From contig VDMD01000002.1 in NCBI GenBank assembly GCA_007026445.1, forward strand, positions 806,001 through 870,000: DNA of 64,000 bases, in the 5' to 3' direction. The notes beneath the pieces were generated by a model, which was not told the origin of the DNA, did not search any database, and was given only the letters and a program-made list of their open reading frames with translations. How positions within the stretch are numbered: position 1 is the first letter of the stretch; each line of letters opens with the position of its first letter. This document shows positions 23,342 to 34,389 of the stretch, one piece after another. This stretch comes from Schizophyllum amplum. Lineage: Eukaryota > Basidiomycota > Agaricomycetes > Agaricales > Schizophyllaceae. The position numbers and the translations under genes are program-made.

Positions 23342-25665
23342 TCAATCGTCGTTCGTCCAGATTTTCTGCACCTGCTTCTTGAACGGCTCTAGGTTGAATT
23401 CGAGGGCCGAGCACGGGAAGCCGATGTCGAATTTCTCCAACACGCTCGGGTGCAGGACGCCGAGCTCGCCAATGACCTGGTCCTTCTTCGTGTGTAGCGT
23501 CGCCTTGAGGTCTTCCTTCAACTCGGAGAGCTTGCCCTTCGCGGGCGGCGCACGGTAATGGATTGTCGCGCAGCGGCCGGGGAAGTATGCTGGGTCTGCC
23601 GCAGCTATGAGCACAACGATCCGGGTCCATCCAAATTGATAGGCACTTACCGCTGCTCTCCTTGATATAGTACCCTGTCTCCGCCTTGTAATCGGTGCTC
23701 GCGATACGCGGGACCTCAAGCATCCGCATAGCACGGTCGAGCAACCCATGTACCATCTCAAAGCCAGCGGTCTTGTTGCACCACACCGCGGCCGCGTGCC
23801 GCTCGTTGCGCGCCTGCCGTTCACGATGGGTGTCCTTAAACACGACATCGCTCGCCTCGAAGATGTGCACCGGCAGCGCGTGCGAGCGGTTCTCCCGGAT
23901 CGTCTTGAGCAGACCGGGCAGCAGCGTTGTGCGCACGACTTGGAACTCGATGCTCTTCGGGTTGGCGATCTTGACCGCCGTCTTGCCATCGTCTTCCCGG
24001 TTAAGCCATCCGAAGTTCTCCTCGTGCGAGCACTGTGAAGATAGGCGTCAGGACGTGTGATGCGGTTCAATACTGTGTTGCATACCAGAATCAATGGTAG
24101 CGCCTCCACCCAGCCCGCCATGGCCCATTCTTTGCGCACAACATCGCTAAGCTTGCCAATCGCGAGCGGCTGCGCTACAGTGCTTGTGCGTGGGAACTTA
24201 TGCGGCAGGTTGTTGAATCCGTATGCGATTGCCGCGTCCTCCATGATATCGCACTCGTGCAAAATATCTGGTCTTGTCGCAGGGATGTTGACGAGAATCT
24301 CGTCTGGGTTAGACGTCGAGACTGACGGGAAGAGCGACATCTTCTTGAGGAGCGCTGACACCTGTGGCGCATCGAGATCGAGACCGGTACATGAGTTGAT
24401 GTAGGTTGCGTGCGCGGTGGTCGGGCGCTCCGTGAGGTTGGGGAAGATGTGCGACTGACCGTCCGGCATGACTACCTTGACGGGCTCAATCCTGAAATGC
24501 TGGTCAGTCATGTGATGGGGCAGGAAAAAAATGCGTACGCGAAGGGCTCTGCGCAGTATTCGGAGAACATCGTGGCAATGATGTTGACGACGATGTTAAG
24601 CTTCGTCTGGTCAGTGGCAGTCACGTCGATGAAGACGTTGCGCGTGTTCAGGGTGATCTTGCTGTGCTCTGAGTTGATGATTGGCGGCATTGAGGCTACC
24701 CGATCCTCCGCGTCGTAGATAATGGGGTAGACAGGTGAGTCGCGGATGATGGGCAGATATTTTGCGAGATGTTTCTCTTTCTGGGTGCGTTTGAGTGTTG
24801 CACAATACTGAACTAGGGCAAGTTTCACCTCGTATACTGTCATGAGCTCCTCCGCAGTGTACTCCTTGTCCTTGTTTAACGGTACGAACTTGATGTCCTT
24901 GGGTGCCCGTGCTTCGTAGCGGAACGGTGGCGTCAAGGTGTCGAGATCATGGGTACCGATGGCAACGAGCTGCCTCCGTCTACAAAGGTTTTGATGCAGC
25001 TTGTCCTGTAGCTCGATGAAGGATTGGTACGAGCGCTCCGTGAACTTCACATTTCGCAATATAGCTGATGCAAAATAGGGACGAATTTTCTTGGTCTGTC
25101 CAACCATAAGCTCCAGAACATACAGCCGGCGGAGTACGCACGTCTTTGTCCACAGTTACAGTCACCAGCGCGGAGTCTCCGCCAGCGGGATGCACGAGCT
25201 TATACCGTGGCGCATCGTCCTTGCCTAGGAAGACGCGAAGTGCACGGGCCAACCCTTCTATGCATAGCAGATCGTATCTTGTGGTGCATGAGCTTCATAT
25301 ATAGCAGTCCAGGGGAAGTGTACCGGTTGGCAGGAACCTCGATTTTGAGTTGCTAGCGCGCGATCAGTGAACAGTAAGAAGGGGGAACGTCGCACGCACT
25401 GGACGCTCGGTGGGCAGTCCCTTCTTCTTGAGTGCTTCTACCTCTTCCGTAGTCTAGACCTAAGTTCAGACCCCAATCCGCGAACGGTGGGGTATAACGC
25501 ACATCTTCGTCCAATTCCAGACCGTATTCGAAGAGTAGCTTGTCAAAGTCCTCTGACGCTGAGTGCAGTTCAGTTCAAGGCCTTTCATATCATGTACGCG
25601 TACATACAATACTTCTGACCCAGTCTTTCCCAGAGATCCTCCTTGTCAACAGCGATGGTCGGCAT
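23342..25665 (-). CDS. FRS1: Phenylalanyl-tRNA synthetase beta subunit (cytosolic)
   Basis: The beta subunit carries editing (B3/B4) and tRNA-binding domains. The start at 25665 gives [19 protein letters not shown], the standard eukaryotic beginning. Further exons contain [76 protein letters not shown], the editing region [20 protein letters not shown] with [13 protein letters not shown], then the B5 region [20 protein letters not shown] with [15 protein letters not shown]. The ending is [18 protein letters not shown]. At least seven exons. It is head-to-head with DPH6 and convergent with the GNAT gene. FRS2 lies about 7.3 kb away. Confidence 0.96.
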
Positions 25666-25779
25666 TCTTCAGAGTCGAGTCACGGTGAGAGGGAAGAATA
25701 ATGGACTTCCTTTCTGGGACGCATCGATTCGCGGTGGCCGGCGCTTAGACCGTCCATTGTTCTTTCTCAGAACCACACC
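25666..25779. promoter_or_regulatory. Divergent FRS1/DPH6 promoter
   Basis: Only 114 bp separate the two start codons, so both promoters must overlap. I see no TATA box and no CACGTG here. Both products serve translation (tRNA-Phe charging and eEF2 diphthamide). Confidence 0.5.
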
Positions 25780-28321
25780 ATGAAGTACGTCGCGCTGCTC
25801 AGTGGCGGCAAGGACAGCTGCTACAATCTCCTACACTGTGCCAAGAATGGCCATGCACTTGTGGCTGCTGCGTCTTTAGGTCCGGAACCAGGGAAAGGTG
25901 GGTGGACGTGCCGATCGTCTTCTCGTTCCCCCTCTGAACGTGCTGTGCAGAGGAACTGGATTCATACATGTATCAGACCGTTGGTCAGGATGCCATTGAA
26001 TACGTCGCAAGATGCCTTGAAGTTCCCCTATACCGCCGCGTCATTTCTGGAACGTCACTCGAGCAAGGGTCTGAGTATGGCAGCCGTGCGCCCAGTTCAT
26101 CTGCCGGAGTCAAGGGAGACGAGACAGAAGATCTTTATGAGCTTTTGCTCGAGGTCAAAGTGAGGATCATTATTCTGGTGAGATTCTATTACTTATGCCC
26201 CACAATCACTAGCGCAACCACCCGGATGTTGAAGGCGTTTCCGTCGGCGCTATTCTGTCTAACTACCAGCGCGTACGCGTCGAGCATGTGTGAGCTACGC
26301 GCGGAACCTCCGGACTACGGTCACCTCACCTCCGCCAAGATGCCGCCGGCTGGGTCTCACCTCGCTTTCCTACCTCTGGCAACGGGATCAGGGCGAATTG
26401 CTGTCCGAGATGGTCGACGCTGGGCTGGAAGCGATCCTGATCAAAGTCGCGGGCATTGGACTGACGACGAAGCATCTCGGGAAGACACTTGCAGAGATGC
26501 AGCCTACGCTGCAAAAACTGGTATGTATATGCACGTAACGTATCATCCGAAAGCTGAACCTTCGCAGAACAACCTCTACGGGTCACACATTTGTGGAGAA
26601 GGTGGCGAGTACGAGACGCTCACTCTCGACTGTCCAATCTTCAAGCACCGTATCAAGCTGTACGTACATGTCGTTGCACCGTCGAAAGGTCTCTGACATC
26701 GTCTCTGAAGGGAACAAACTGAAACGGTCATCCATTCTGACAGCGACTTCGCCACCGTTGCATTTCTTCGAATCACAAGGGCGAGCCTGGAGCGAAAGGC
26801 CGAACCGACGGCATCCTTCGACCTTGCCGTACCGCCACTTCTGGAAGACGAGTTTAGCGCCAGCCTAAATGCCTTGGCAGTTTCGCAGGCGAGCGCTGCG
26901 GGATTGGAACGACGATCAGAGTCGATCGTCCCGTCGAACCGCGTATTTTGGCCGTCTGAACTTAGCGCTCATAAATCCGATGAGTGGCTGGGAATAGGAA
27001 ATGTACAACACCCATCTCCTAGCGAGACCCTCTCACTAGAAGACGAAGTATCGGACTGCTTCGAAATACTTCAAGGTGAGCCTATCCTTTGACCATGATA
27101 GATGTCTTGACATGCTAATGTGAACCCAGAACAGCTATCGCAGAATGCCCTATCACTCTCACATTGCGCCATCATCAACCTTTACATATCCTCCATGGAC
27201 GCGTTCGCCGCCGTCAACGCTGTCTATTCAAAGTACTTTGGCACAAGCCCTCCAGCGCGGGCGACTGTTGCGGTCGATTTACCGGGACCCCATCGGGTCA
27301 GGATAGACTGCATCGCCCGCATCGTGCCGCCCAACGGAGACCAGAAAGCCCAAATCGATGATCGACAAGCTCTCCATGTACAAAGCCTCAGCTACTGGGC
27401 TCCAGCCAATATCGGGCCCTATTCTCAGGCCATCAAGACCGCCGATCGCATCTTCGTCTCTGGGCAGATCGGCCTCATCCCATCCAGCCTGGCGCTGCCA
27501 CATCCGCAAGACCTCGCGATGGAAACAGCGCTATGTTTCCAGCACTCCGCGCGCGTAGTGGACGCCGTGAATGCCAATTCTGGCGGCGGGTGGGAGGGGC
27601 AGATGCAGTCTGCTGTGTACTGGCTCGTTAACGGCAGAGACGCGCGGCACGTCAATCGCGCGAGGGCGCTGTACGATGATAAGAACGGAGACGTTCCCTC
27701 ATTATTCGTTGCTGTCAAGGCACTTCCGAAGGGTGCGCTGGTGGAGAAGCAGATTTTTGTGCACACGGGCCGCTGCGCAATCCGAGACGAGGAAGACGGA
27801 GAGATCACGATGGAGAACAGACAGGCGAATTTTGAAACAGGTAGGTGATAGGATTAACTTCCGCTTGTGACGGCGGCTGAGGTTACATGTCGCGGTTGCA
27901 GGACGAGCAGACAGCGACGACAGCCATCTCTATTGGGAAATATCCAATTTCGCAAAGAATACTTCGCAGTGTGCGATAGTTTGGGCCAAGCAAAGTGCGC
28001 TCGGATACATCTGCACCTGCTTGTATTGACTGATATCCGTAGGTGGAGATTTGGGGCTTGCATCAAAGGCCTTGGCTACTCTTCAAAAAGCCATCGCTAG
28101 TGCTCTCCTTGCTCGTGTGTATTATACCGGAGATGTTGATCTGGAAGGTATGTTGGATATGGTATTGGGAATGGTTCTCCTTGTTTACTCTTGTTGCAGA
28201 GCTCGATGCGGCACTGTCACGCATCGGTTCCTTCGCGAAGAGCTATGTTCCCTGTCGGTATGTCGCGTCTCGCGAGGACGACCATTCATGGGGTCTGGCG
28301 ATACAATTTCACTGCGTATAA
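25780..28321 (+). CDS. DPH6: Diphthine-ammonia ligase with RidA-like domains
   Basis: DPH6 performs the last step of diphthamide synthesis on eEF2, amidating diphthine with ATP and ammonium. The N-terminal PP-loop is MKYVALLSGGKDSCYNLLHC, followed by SYMYQTVGQDAIEYVARCLE, YQRVRVEHV, LGLTSLSYLWQRDQGELLSE and the conserved YGSHICGEGGEYETLTLDC. As in yeast Dph6, two YjgF/RidA-like domains follow: LSHCAIINLYISSMDAFAAV in the first and YWAPANIGPYSQAIKTADRI with FVSGQIGLIPSS in the second. The C-terminus ends HSWGLAIQFHCV. About nine or ten exons; some junctions near 26.7-27.1 kb and 27.9-28.2 kb are approximate. It shares a promoter with FRS1 and is tandem to PEX2. Confidence 0.93.
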
Positions 28322-28477
28322 AGTAGCCTAATACTGGTATATATGTGTACATGCCTTTACACAACGTACGTAGACCAAAAATGGTGCCCACCGAACGTTG
28401 TCTAACGTGGCCGCCGTGCCTTTTGATGGCCGGAAGCTCTTACACTGTCATGTGATACCCTCTTGTTCGTTTCCGTC

Positions 28478-29984
28478 ATGTCCAACCGTACGGCTTGGGA
28501 AGATGCCTGGGAGCGTGCCCTCCCTCGTATATCCTCCCTCCGCGATACCCTTTCTCGGAACCCCATTGTATCTCGCGTGACTAGGGTAGGCAAACTCGAC
28601 TCGGAGCTGCTGGACCAAGAGTTGGTTCAACTACTCGAAGAACCATTGAAGAAGGCGTTCTCGCTGCTTAATGTGTGTGCTCACCCTTCAAAGTATACGA
28701 GCTACGAGATACTAAAAGTCTGCACAGACAAACCTTAGGGCCCAGTTCCAACCAGAATTGACGCTATTGATACAGCTCACGCTGTATAAGCTATCCATCT
28801 GGAACCAGGGTGCGAGTTATGGCGCGCGCTTACAGGATCTGCGATACAGTGCACCAAAGGCGACAGGTAGCCGAGCTCGTAAGTCCATTTCTTGCATTCT
28901 GAAATGTATACATGCTTAGAGCGTGCCAGCCTCTGGTCTGCCACGTCGTCTCCTCTTGCTCCATGGCGTTATCACGCTGCTGCTCCCATACGTTCATGGA
29001 AAATTGCGGACATACGCACTCTCGAAGGCGTGGCCAGACGCACCGTCGTCTGACCGACGGAGGAAAGCCTGGGAGCTATTGAGCTCTCTGGAGTCCTCGT
29101 ACGCAGCCCTCAGTCTAGGAAACTTTGTGGCATTTCTGTGGGATGGGCGGTATGTGTATTCAGAACTATATGCGAGCGACTTCCAAGTCTGACACGTATA
29201 GGTACCGCACCATCGCAGACAGGTTGTGCAAGCTTGAGCTGATGCCCTCGTCCCGCGTCACACAACGGAACGTTAGCTATGAGTTCATGAATCGCCAGAT
29301 GGTGTGGCATGCATTCACTGTGGGTTTCCAGTCGGCATGCCTTTGAGCTGGTGTTCATACTTTTTACTCTGACAGGAATTCTTGCTCTTCTTCCTACCTC
29401 TGGTAAATGCACGAGCCTTGCGACGGCGGTTGTCACGCACCGTGACCTCGGTCGTCGACGTCTTCACATCTACTACCGGTTCCCGCTCCGGCATTGCCAG
29501 GCGCCAACGACGCGGCAAGTACTGGTCTCTCCCTCAAGACCAGTGCGCCATCTGCGCGGAGAACGCCGCCTATAACTTCAACCTCTCCGACGACAGTAAC
29601 GCATTGACTGCCCTTACTGCCGCACCCTCAACCGCTACCGGACCACCCGCGCCTGACTCTGGGCTGGACGACGACGCGCCACCGCAGTTCCCAATCAACG
29701 TACCATATGCAGCCTCTTGTGGGGACGTGTACTGCTACCACTGCCTCGCAGAACGGTTGATGCGAGTCACAGACGAGGGCAGCGCCGCACAGGGATGGGA
29801 CTGCCTACGGTGCGGCGAAGCAGTGCGCACCGGAGAGCGATACGTGGCGCCAGTGGAGGATGTCTCAAGCGGTGACTCATTGAGCGAGTACGAATTCACG
29901 TCGGACATGGATGCGACAGATCTCTCCGGTTCCCTCGCAAGCGGCGGCTACAGCGACGATCCAAGCTCTCCCGGTGATAATTAG
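28478..29984 (+). CDS. PEX2: Peroxisome biogenesis RING protein Pex2
   Basis: Pex2, with Pex10 and Pex12, is the peroxisomal membrane ubiquitin-ligase complex that recycles the Pex5 receptor. The start at 28478 gives MSNRTAWEDAWERALPRI with VGKLDSELLDQELVQLL. The Pex2/10/12 N-terminal domain continues through FQPELTLLIQLTLYKLSIWN, LLLLHGVITLLLPYVHGKL, SLGNFVAFLWDGRYRTIADR and QMVWHAFTEFLLFFLPLVN. The C-terminal RING reads CAICAE ... YAASCGDVYCYHCLAERL ... WDCLRCGE. An acidic Ser/Asp tail ends SSPGDN. A roughly 50-residue Ala/Thr/Pro insert sits between the first and second Cys pairs of the RING, longer than usual. Five exons or so. Confidence 0.93.
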
Positions 29985-30141
29985 CAGCAGAGTAGCATTG
30001 AGGATAGCGATGACAGTGAGCAGATGGCGAACTAAGTCGGCACATGGGGTATGTGGTACGCCAGCAAGGCATGCAAGATAGGTAAGGTAATTATGAGCAA
30101 GGGTCGTAGGATCCTCTAATTCAAGAAAAAGATGCAGGATA

Positions 30142-33100
30142 TCATGCGAGAATGCCAAGATTTTTGTAGATTTCACGCAGCACCGACTGGTCTGCGTCTT
30201 TTAGGTAGACACCCTCCAGTTGCTGCGGCCCAACGTGCAATGCGACTTCGTCCATGCAGGCCTTGACGTAGGCAGTGAGCTGTGTTGTGCGTACGGGATC
30301 GTTCTGGTAGAGCTAGAAAGACGAATGTCAGTTGAGGCCCGCCAAGGTCCTGAGCTGCTTACCGCTTTCCGCCGGTCGTACTCGACCGTGTCCTCAGAGC
30401 CTGCGTAAAACTTCTCCGGCGCATCTTCTGTCTCCCACATGCGCCTGAGCGAGTGAGGGAAGTCGCCATCGCCAGCTGAGACCTCAGCCTCCTTGATTTC
30501 CCCGAAGCAATCGAGCCAAATGTTGAAGATCTCGCCGGACAAGCGCTTGAGTACCAAGTCCTTCCCCGTCGCAACGAGCGATGCGACACCCATAGCCGTC
30601 AGCTTCCTGTTCCAAGGCTCGCCCATATTGTCAAACTGAACAAAACACTGTCAGCACGTTCTTCGATTGTGCAGAAGAACGACAAGCGCACCTTCCCCCA
30701 CCACTGGTCTAGCAACAGCTCGTAGAGCTTATCCTCCGGCATCCCAATCTTCTCCGCCGTCGCGGTCATGAGCTGCGCAAACACCTGCCGGTCCGCCAGA
30801 ACAATTCGCGAGAACAAAAAGACGTGTTCCGTCAGCAGCAGCGTCTCCGCCTCTCCCTCCGTCAACGTCTTCAACAGCGTGGCAAACAGCCCCGACGTGT
30901 GCATTGCCTCCCCCCAAAGTGGCGCCGGCGCCAGTCGCACCAACAGCGCCAGCGAGCCCACCATCTGGCAGTTGTTGACCCCGACGACGGCGTTACTGGA
31001 CAGTGCTTTTGTATACGCTTCAAACAGTGGCATGCCGTGTCGCTGCAGCAGGCCGGGCGCATCGAGTAGGTAATAGGACTCCATGACTTGCACAGTGTTT
31101 CCGAGGATGTCGAGGTTATCTGCGAGATAAGCTATCATGATGGGGAAGAGGTCTGCAAGGCAGGGACCGCCGCCGACAGGCCAGATGCTGGTGGTGTTGC
31201 GCAAGCCGGCGAGAAGAAGTTCGAAGCCGTCCTCGTCGAGATGAGTGGAAAGCTATAGTGCAAATTCAACATTTGAAGGAAAGGAAGAAGAGCGAACTGA
31301 CTCACGCTTGTTGTCAGCGAGTCCTTCACTAGAGGGACAATCAAAGGCGCTAAGGGAGTTGACTCCTGCTTGACGGCCTACCAAGGGATATTTGAGAATA
31401 AGCATAGACGATAGGCAGAGCACTTACAGAGACCAGGCTCGTCACAGTCCCCAGCAAAGACGCCTTGAACGAGGTATCATCCGACTGCTCCGAGTCCGTC
31501 CCTGTACCACATTTAGCAATCGCCATCGCCTGGTACAACTCAGACTCACATAATTGCGGCACCGGCTGCGCGATAATGTTCATAAACGGCACTATCTGCC
31601 CAGAGTGTCAGTATGCCCCGCCTCTCGTCTATGTTCATAACAACGCACATGCGTCCCACACTGGCCAATAACCGTGTTCAAAGCTTTTGTGACCCTGTTT
31701 TTGCCCTCCTGCGTCTCCGCCTCCCCCAGCATCCGCACCAGCTCCTCGATGCACCGAGGCAGGAACGGCTGAAAGACCGTCACGTCGAACTCTAGCGTCT
31801 ACACAGCATGGTCAGTCCAATTCAGCAGCACATCTAAAATTTCATGCGCACGTCAACACACTGCCGCAGCGCCTCCACCGTCGTCAGCCGCACCACCGCG
31901 TCCGTGCCCGGGCTACGATCGGACATCAGGTGCACCAACAGCTCCCAGAGCGTGGGGTTGTTAGGCGATGTGGTCGCGGTCGACACCCACTGGCCTATCA
32001 GCCATGCGATGCGGCGCTTGAGGATGGGGTAGCTACGGAGATATGTACATGAGCGCTGCGAGTCGGGAAGCATACATCCGTAGAGCAAACGAACCTGGGA
32101 TTGGCACTGCGCGCCTCAACCGAGAGGATCTGCTGCGCCCAGTCCGCGAAGGGGATGGCCTCCTGCAGCCGGTGGCAACAACGCCCGATGGCGCAATAGA
32201 TGGCCTCCTTCTGCACCACGCCCTGCAGGTCCGTCATCTCCTTGTCTGTCCGAGTCAGTCAGTACAAGCAGTATTCATCGCCAAAACCGACCTACACGCA
32301 ATATCATCGAACGCTGCCTTGAGCAGCGGAGTGACGACCTCCGGGTATTGGTTGCACAACGTAACTAGAACGCGCTCGCTGCAGGGCTGTTTACACCTTA
32401 GTTCAGCTACTTGCGCCTGACAGTCAAGTACGACTCACCCGGATCTCGAACTCCCACTGGTCATTCTCCTTGTCTTCCGTGTTCAGCCACTCCTCTGGGT
32501 CGTTGGACCAAGATTCGAGATCGTGCGGGTTGAGCGGCATGAACCGGGTGACCAAGAAGCGCACGGCGTTTTCCACAAACTGCTGAGACAAATCTGCGTG
32601 CCATGGTCAGCAAAGAGTAATCAGACATAACGACTGAAACTGCGCACGATTTTTGGTGTTAGGCGTCCCATCCCTGTTCCGCGGCTTCCATTGACTGGCT
32701 GAGATCTTGAACAGTGCCATACCCTGAACCAAGAATCGGACAGGATACGGCGCGTAGTTGGAATCTGGCCATATGTCAGTTTTACCAACATCACTTCGCA
32801 CTTCTTCACGTTACCTGCAATAGACTGCGGCGGCGCATTCGTCGCCTTCTCGATCTCCGACCAGTAGAACATGATCATGTCGGTGCAGTTTGGCAGCTCC
32901 ACGAAACGAGCTGGGCCCAGGATTGCGAGCCGGTAGTAGAACTTGCCGTACGCTCTGATGCGCTTCGACAGCAGATCCATAGTCCGGCGGCAGGGTTCGT
33001 CGTTCAGACGGCCGCTACCGAGAACAGAGGCAACAAAATTGGTCCGTAGGCCGACGAACTGCTGCAATTCCAGAATGGAGTGCTGGAAGAACGCGTGGCC

Positions 33101-34151
33101 CTGAGTGGGGCGGTGAATATGTGTGCGAGTGAGATGAATCACCCGTGCTTACCCATTGCGTGAGCGCGGGATCTTCTCCAGGCTTGCCCATTCGCTGGAA
33201 GAGCCACACGTACATTGTGTTTAGTATCCTGAAGAGGACGTTGGAGATGATGATGTCGTTCTGGATACGGGGCGTGACCAGGGCGATCTCGTTGATTGAG
33301 GATTTGGAGAATCCTTCTAGCATCTGCGTGTAGCACTGCGACAGATGTGCGTGCAGTTGTACGATGATCTGTATATATGGACTTAGACGTTGTTGTGAAG
33401 TGAAGGACCCACGCGTACCATGTTCATGACCTTGACGCCGTTGGGAAGCTTGTAGTTGTAGAACTGCTTGACGACCTTGTACATGAGGCGAAGTGCTCTG
33501 CGAAGGCGCAAAGCGGCGACTGGGTTTTCCTCCGTCTGCGATGCGCGCTGGGGGAATTCGGTGTAGATGACCTGCATCAAGTTGTCGAACAAGTCTGGCC
33601 TGGAAGACGCGTCAGACGGCGCCGCGTTACTGAAGTGGAAACGCACCATTGACTCGGATAGTCGGAGCGTGCGAGCTTCCCCAGCACATCCTCTACACAA
33701 CTGGCGATCTGCGGGGCGCGTCGATCAGCCTGGCCTACGCCCGTCGCTTACTTACTCACCGTTTCGTCCGTTTCGTCCAAGAATGAGAGTAGAAGGGTTC
33801 GCACACGAGCCCGGTGTTCGTCCGTAAGGAGTCTAGAGCCCCATCGTAAGCCGGTTGCACAAAGAGACACGTCCAGCCGTACTTGCGCGATCGCCACCGA
33901 ATTGGGATGTGGTTCTTGAACTGGAGGACGGCCAGCTGGCGTACTGCGAGAGGAAGAGATGTCTGCGCAGCTATCTCAAGCAATATAGCATTGGTTCCGA
34001 GCTGATCCAGGAGCTCCTTCAGACGCGCGCTGCCGGCCGTCATTGTCGCGACGTCTTGAGACGTGCTAGCCTCGACGGCCTGGAAAACCTCCTCCGGGTT
34101 CGCCGCCGGTGTCTGAGCGCCCTGCGCCATTCGGGGACGATCCAGGTCCAT
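30142..34151 (-). CDS. KAP120: Importin-beta family karyopherin (Kap120/importin-11)
   Basis: Kap120/IPO11 imports ribosome-assembly factors and other cargo into the nucleus. The start at 34151 gives MDLDRPRMAQGAQTPAANPE, then an IBN_N-type region (LLEIAAQTSLPLAVRQLAVL, FKNHIPIRWRSRK). Successive exons read ALRLMYKVVKQFYNYKLPNG, ALTQW, HSILELQQFVGLRTNFVAS, RAYGKFYYRLAILGPARFVE, FVENAVRFLVTRFMPLNPHD with LESWSNDPEEWLNTEDKEND (a good importin-11 marker), GVVQKEAIYCAIGRCCHRLQ and later HEAT helices. The end is GPQQLEGVYLKDADQSVLRE, then IYKNLGILA. About fifteen small exons. Length near 1000 aa fits. It is convergent with PEX2 and head-to-head with SLX4. Confidence 0.9.
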
Positions 34152-34389
34152 GATGGTCAGAGGAAAGTGAATTCGGGTCTATAGGACGGGGAGCTGGTCA
34201 AGAGCAGGCGCTAATTCTTCCAACGCGGTGCACGTGCTTACCACGTGCACATGACGCGTCAATTCGTCGCGCGATCAATTTCCAAAGTCAATGCTCCTTG
34301 CTTTCCGCCGTCTCGCGACGCACGCACGAAGTCAGCAAACACGGATATTGCTGCAGAAGACTAGCCATAGAACAGCATATCTTTCAGTA
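34152..34389. promoter_or_regulatory. Divergent KAP120/SLX4 promoter with E-box inverted repeat and MCB
   Basis: Two CACGTG boxes (34231-34236 and 34242-34247) form the arms of a perfect 9-bp inverted repeat, GTGCACGTG at 34228-34236 and CACGTGCAC at 34242-34250, separated by 5 bp. Four bases further is ACGCGT at 34254-34259, the MluI cell-cycle box bound by MBF in yeasts. MBF-type control would fit a DNA-repair gene such as SLX4; this is inference. Confidence 0.55.

Noticed and set aside
34291..34389. Earlier in-frame start for SLX4 with a presequence-like N-terminus
   Set aside because: Nuclear function and the acidic MDDAVYDSEPE start favour 34390, and the upstream part lies in the short divergent promoter. 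It remains possible.
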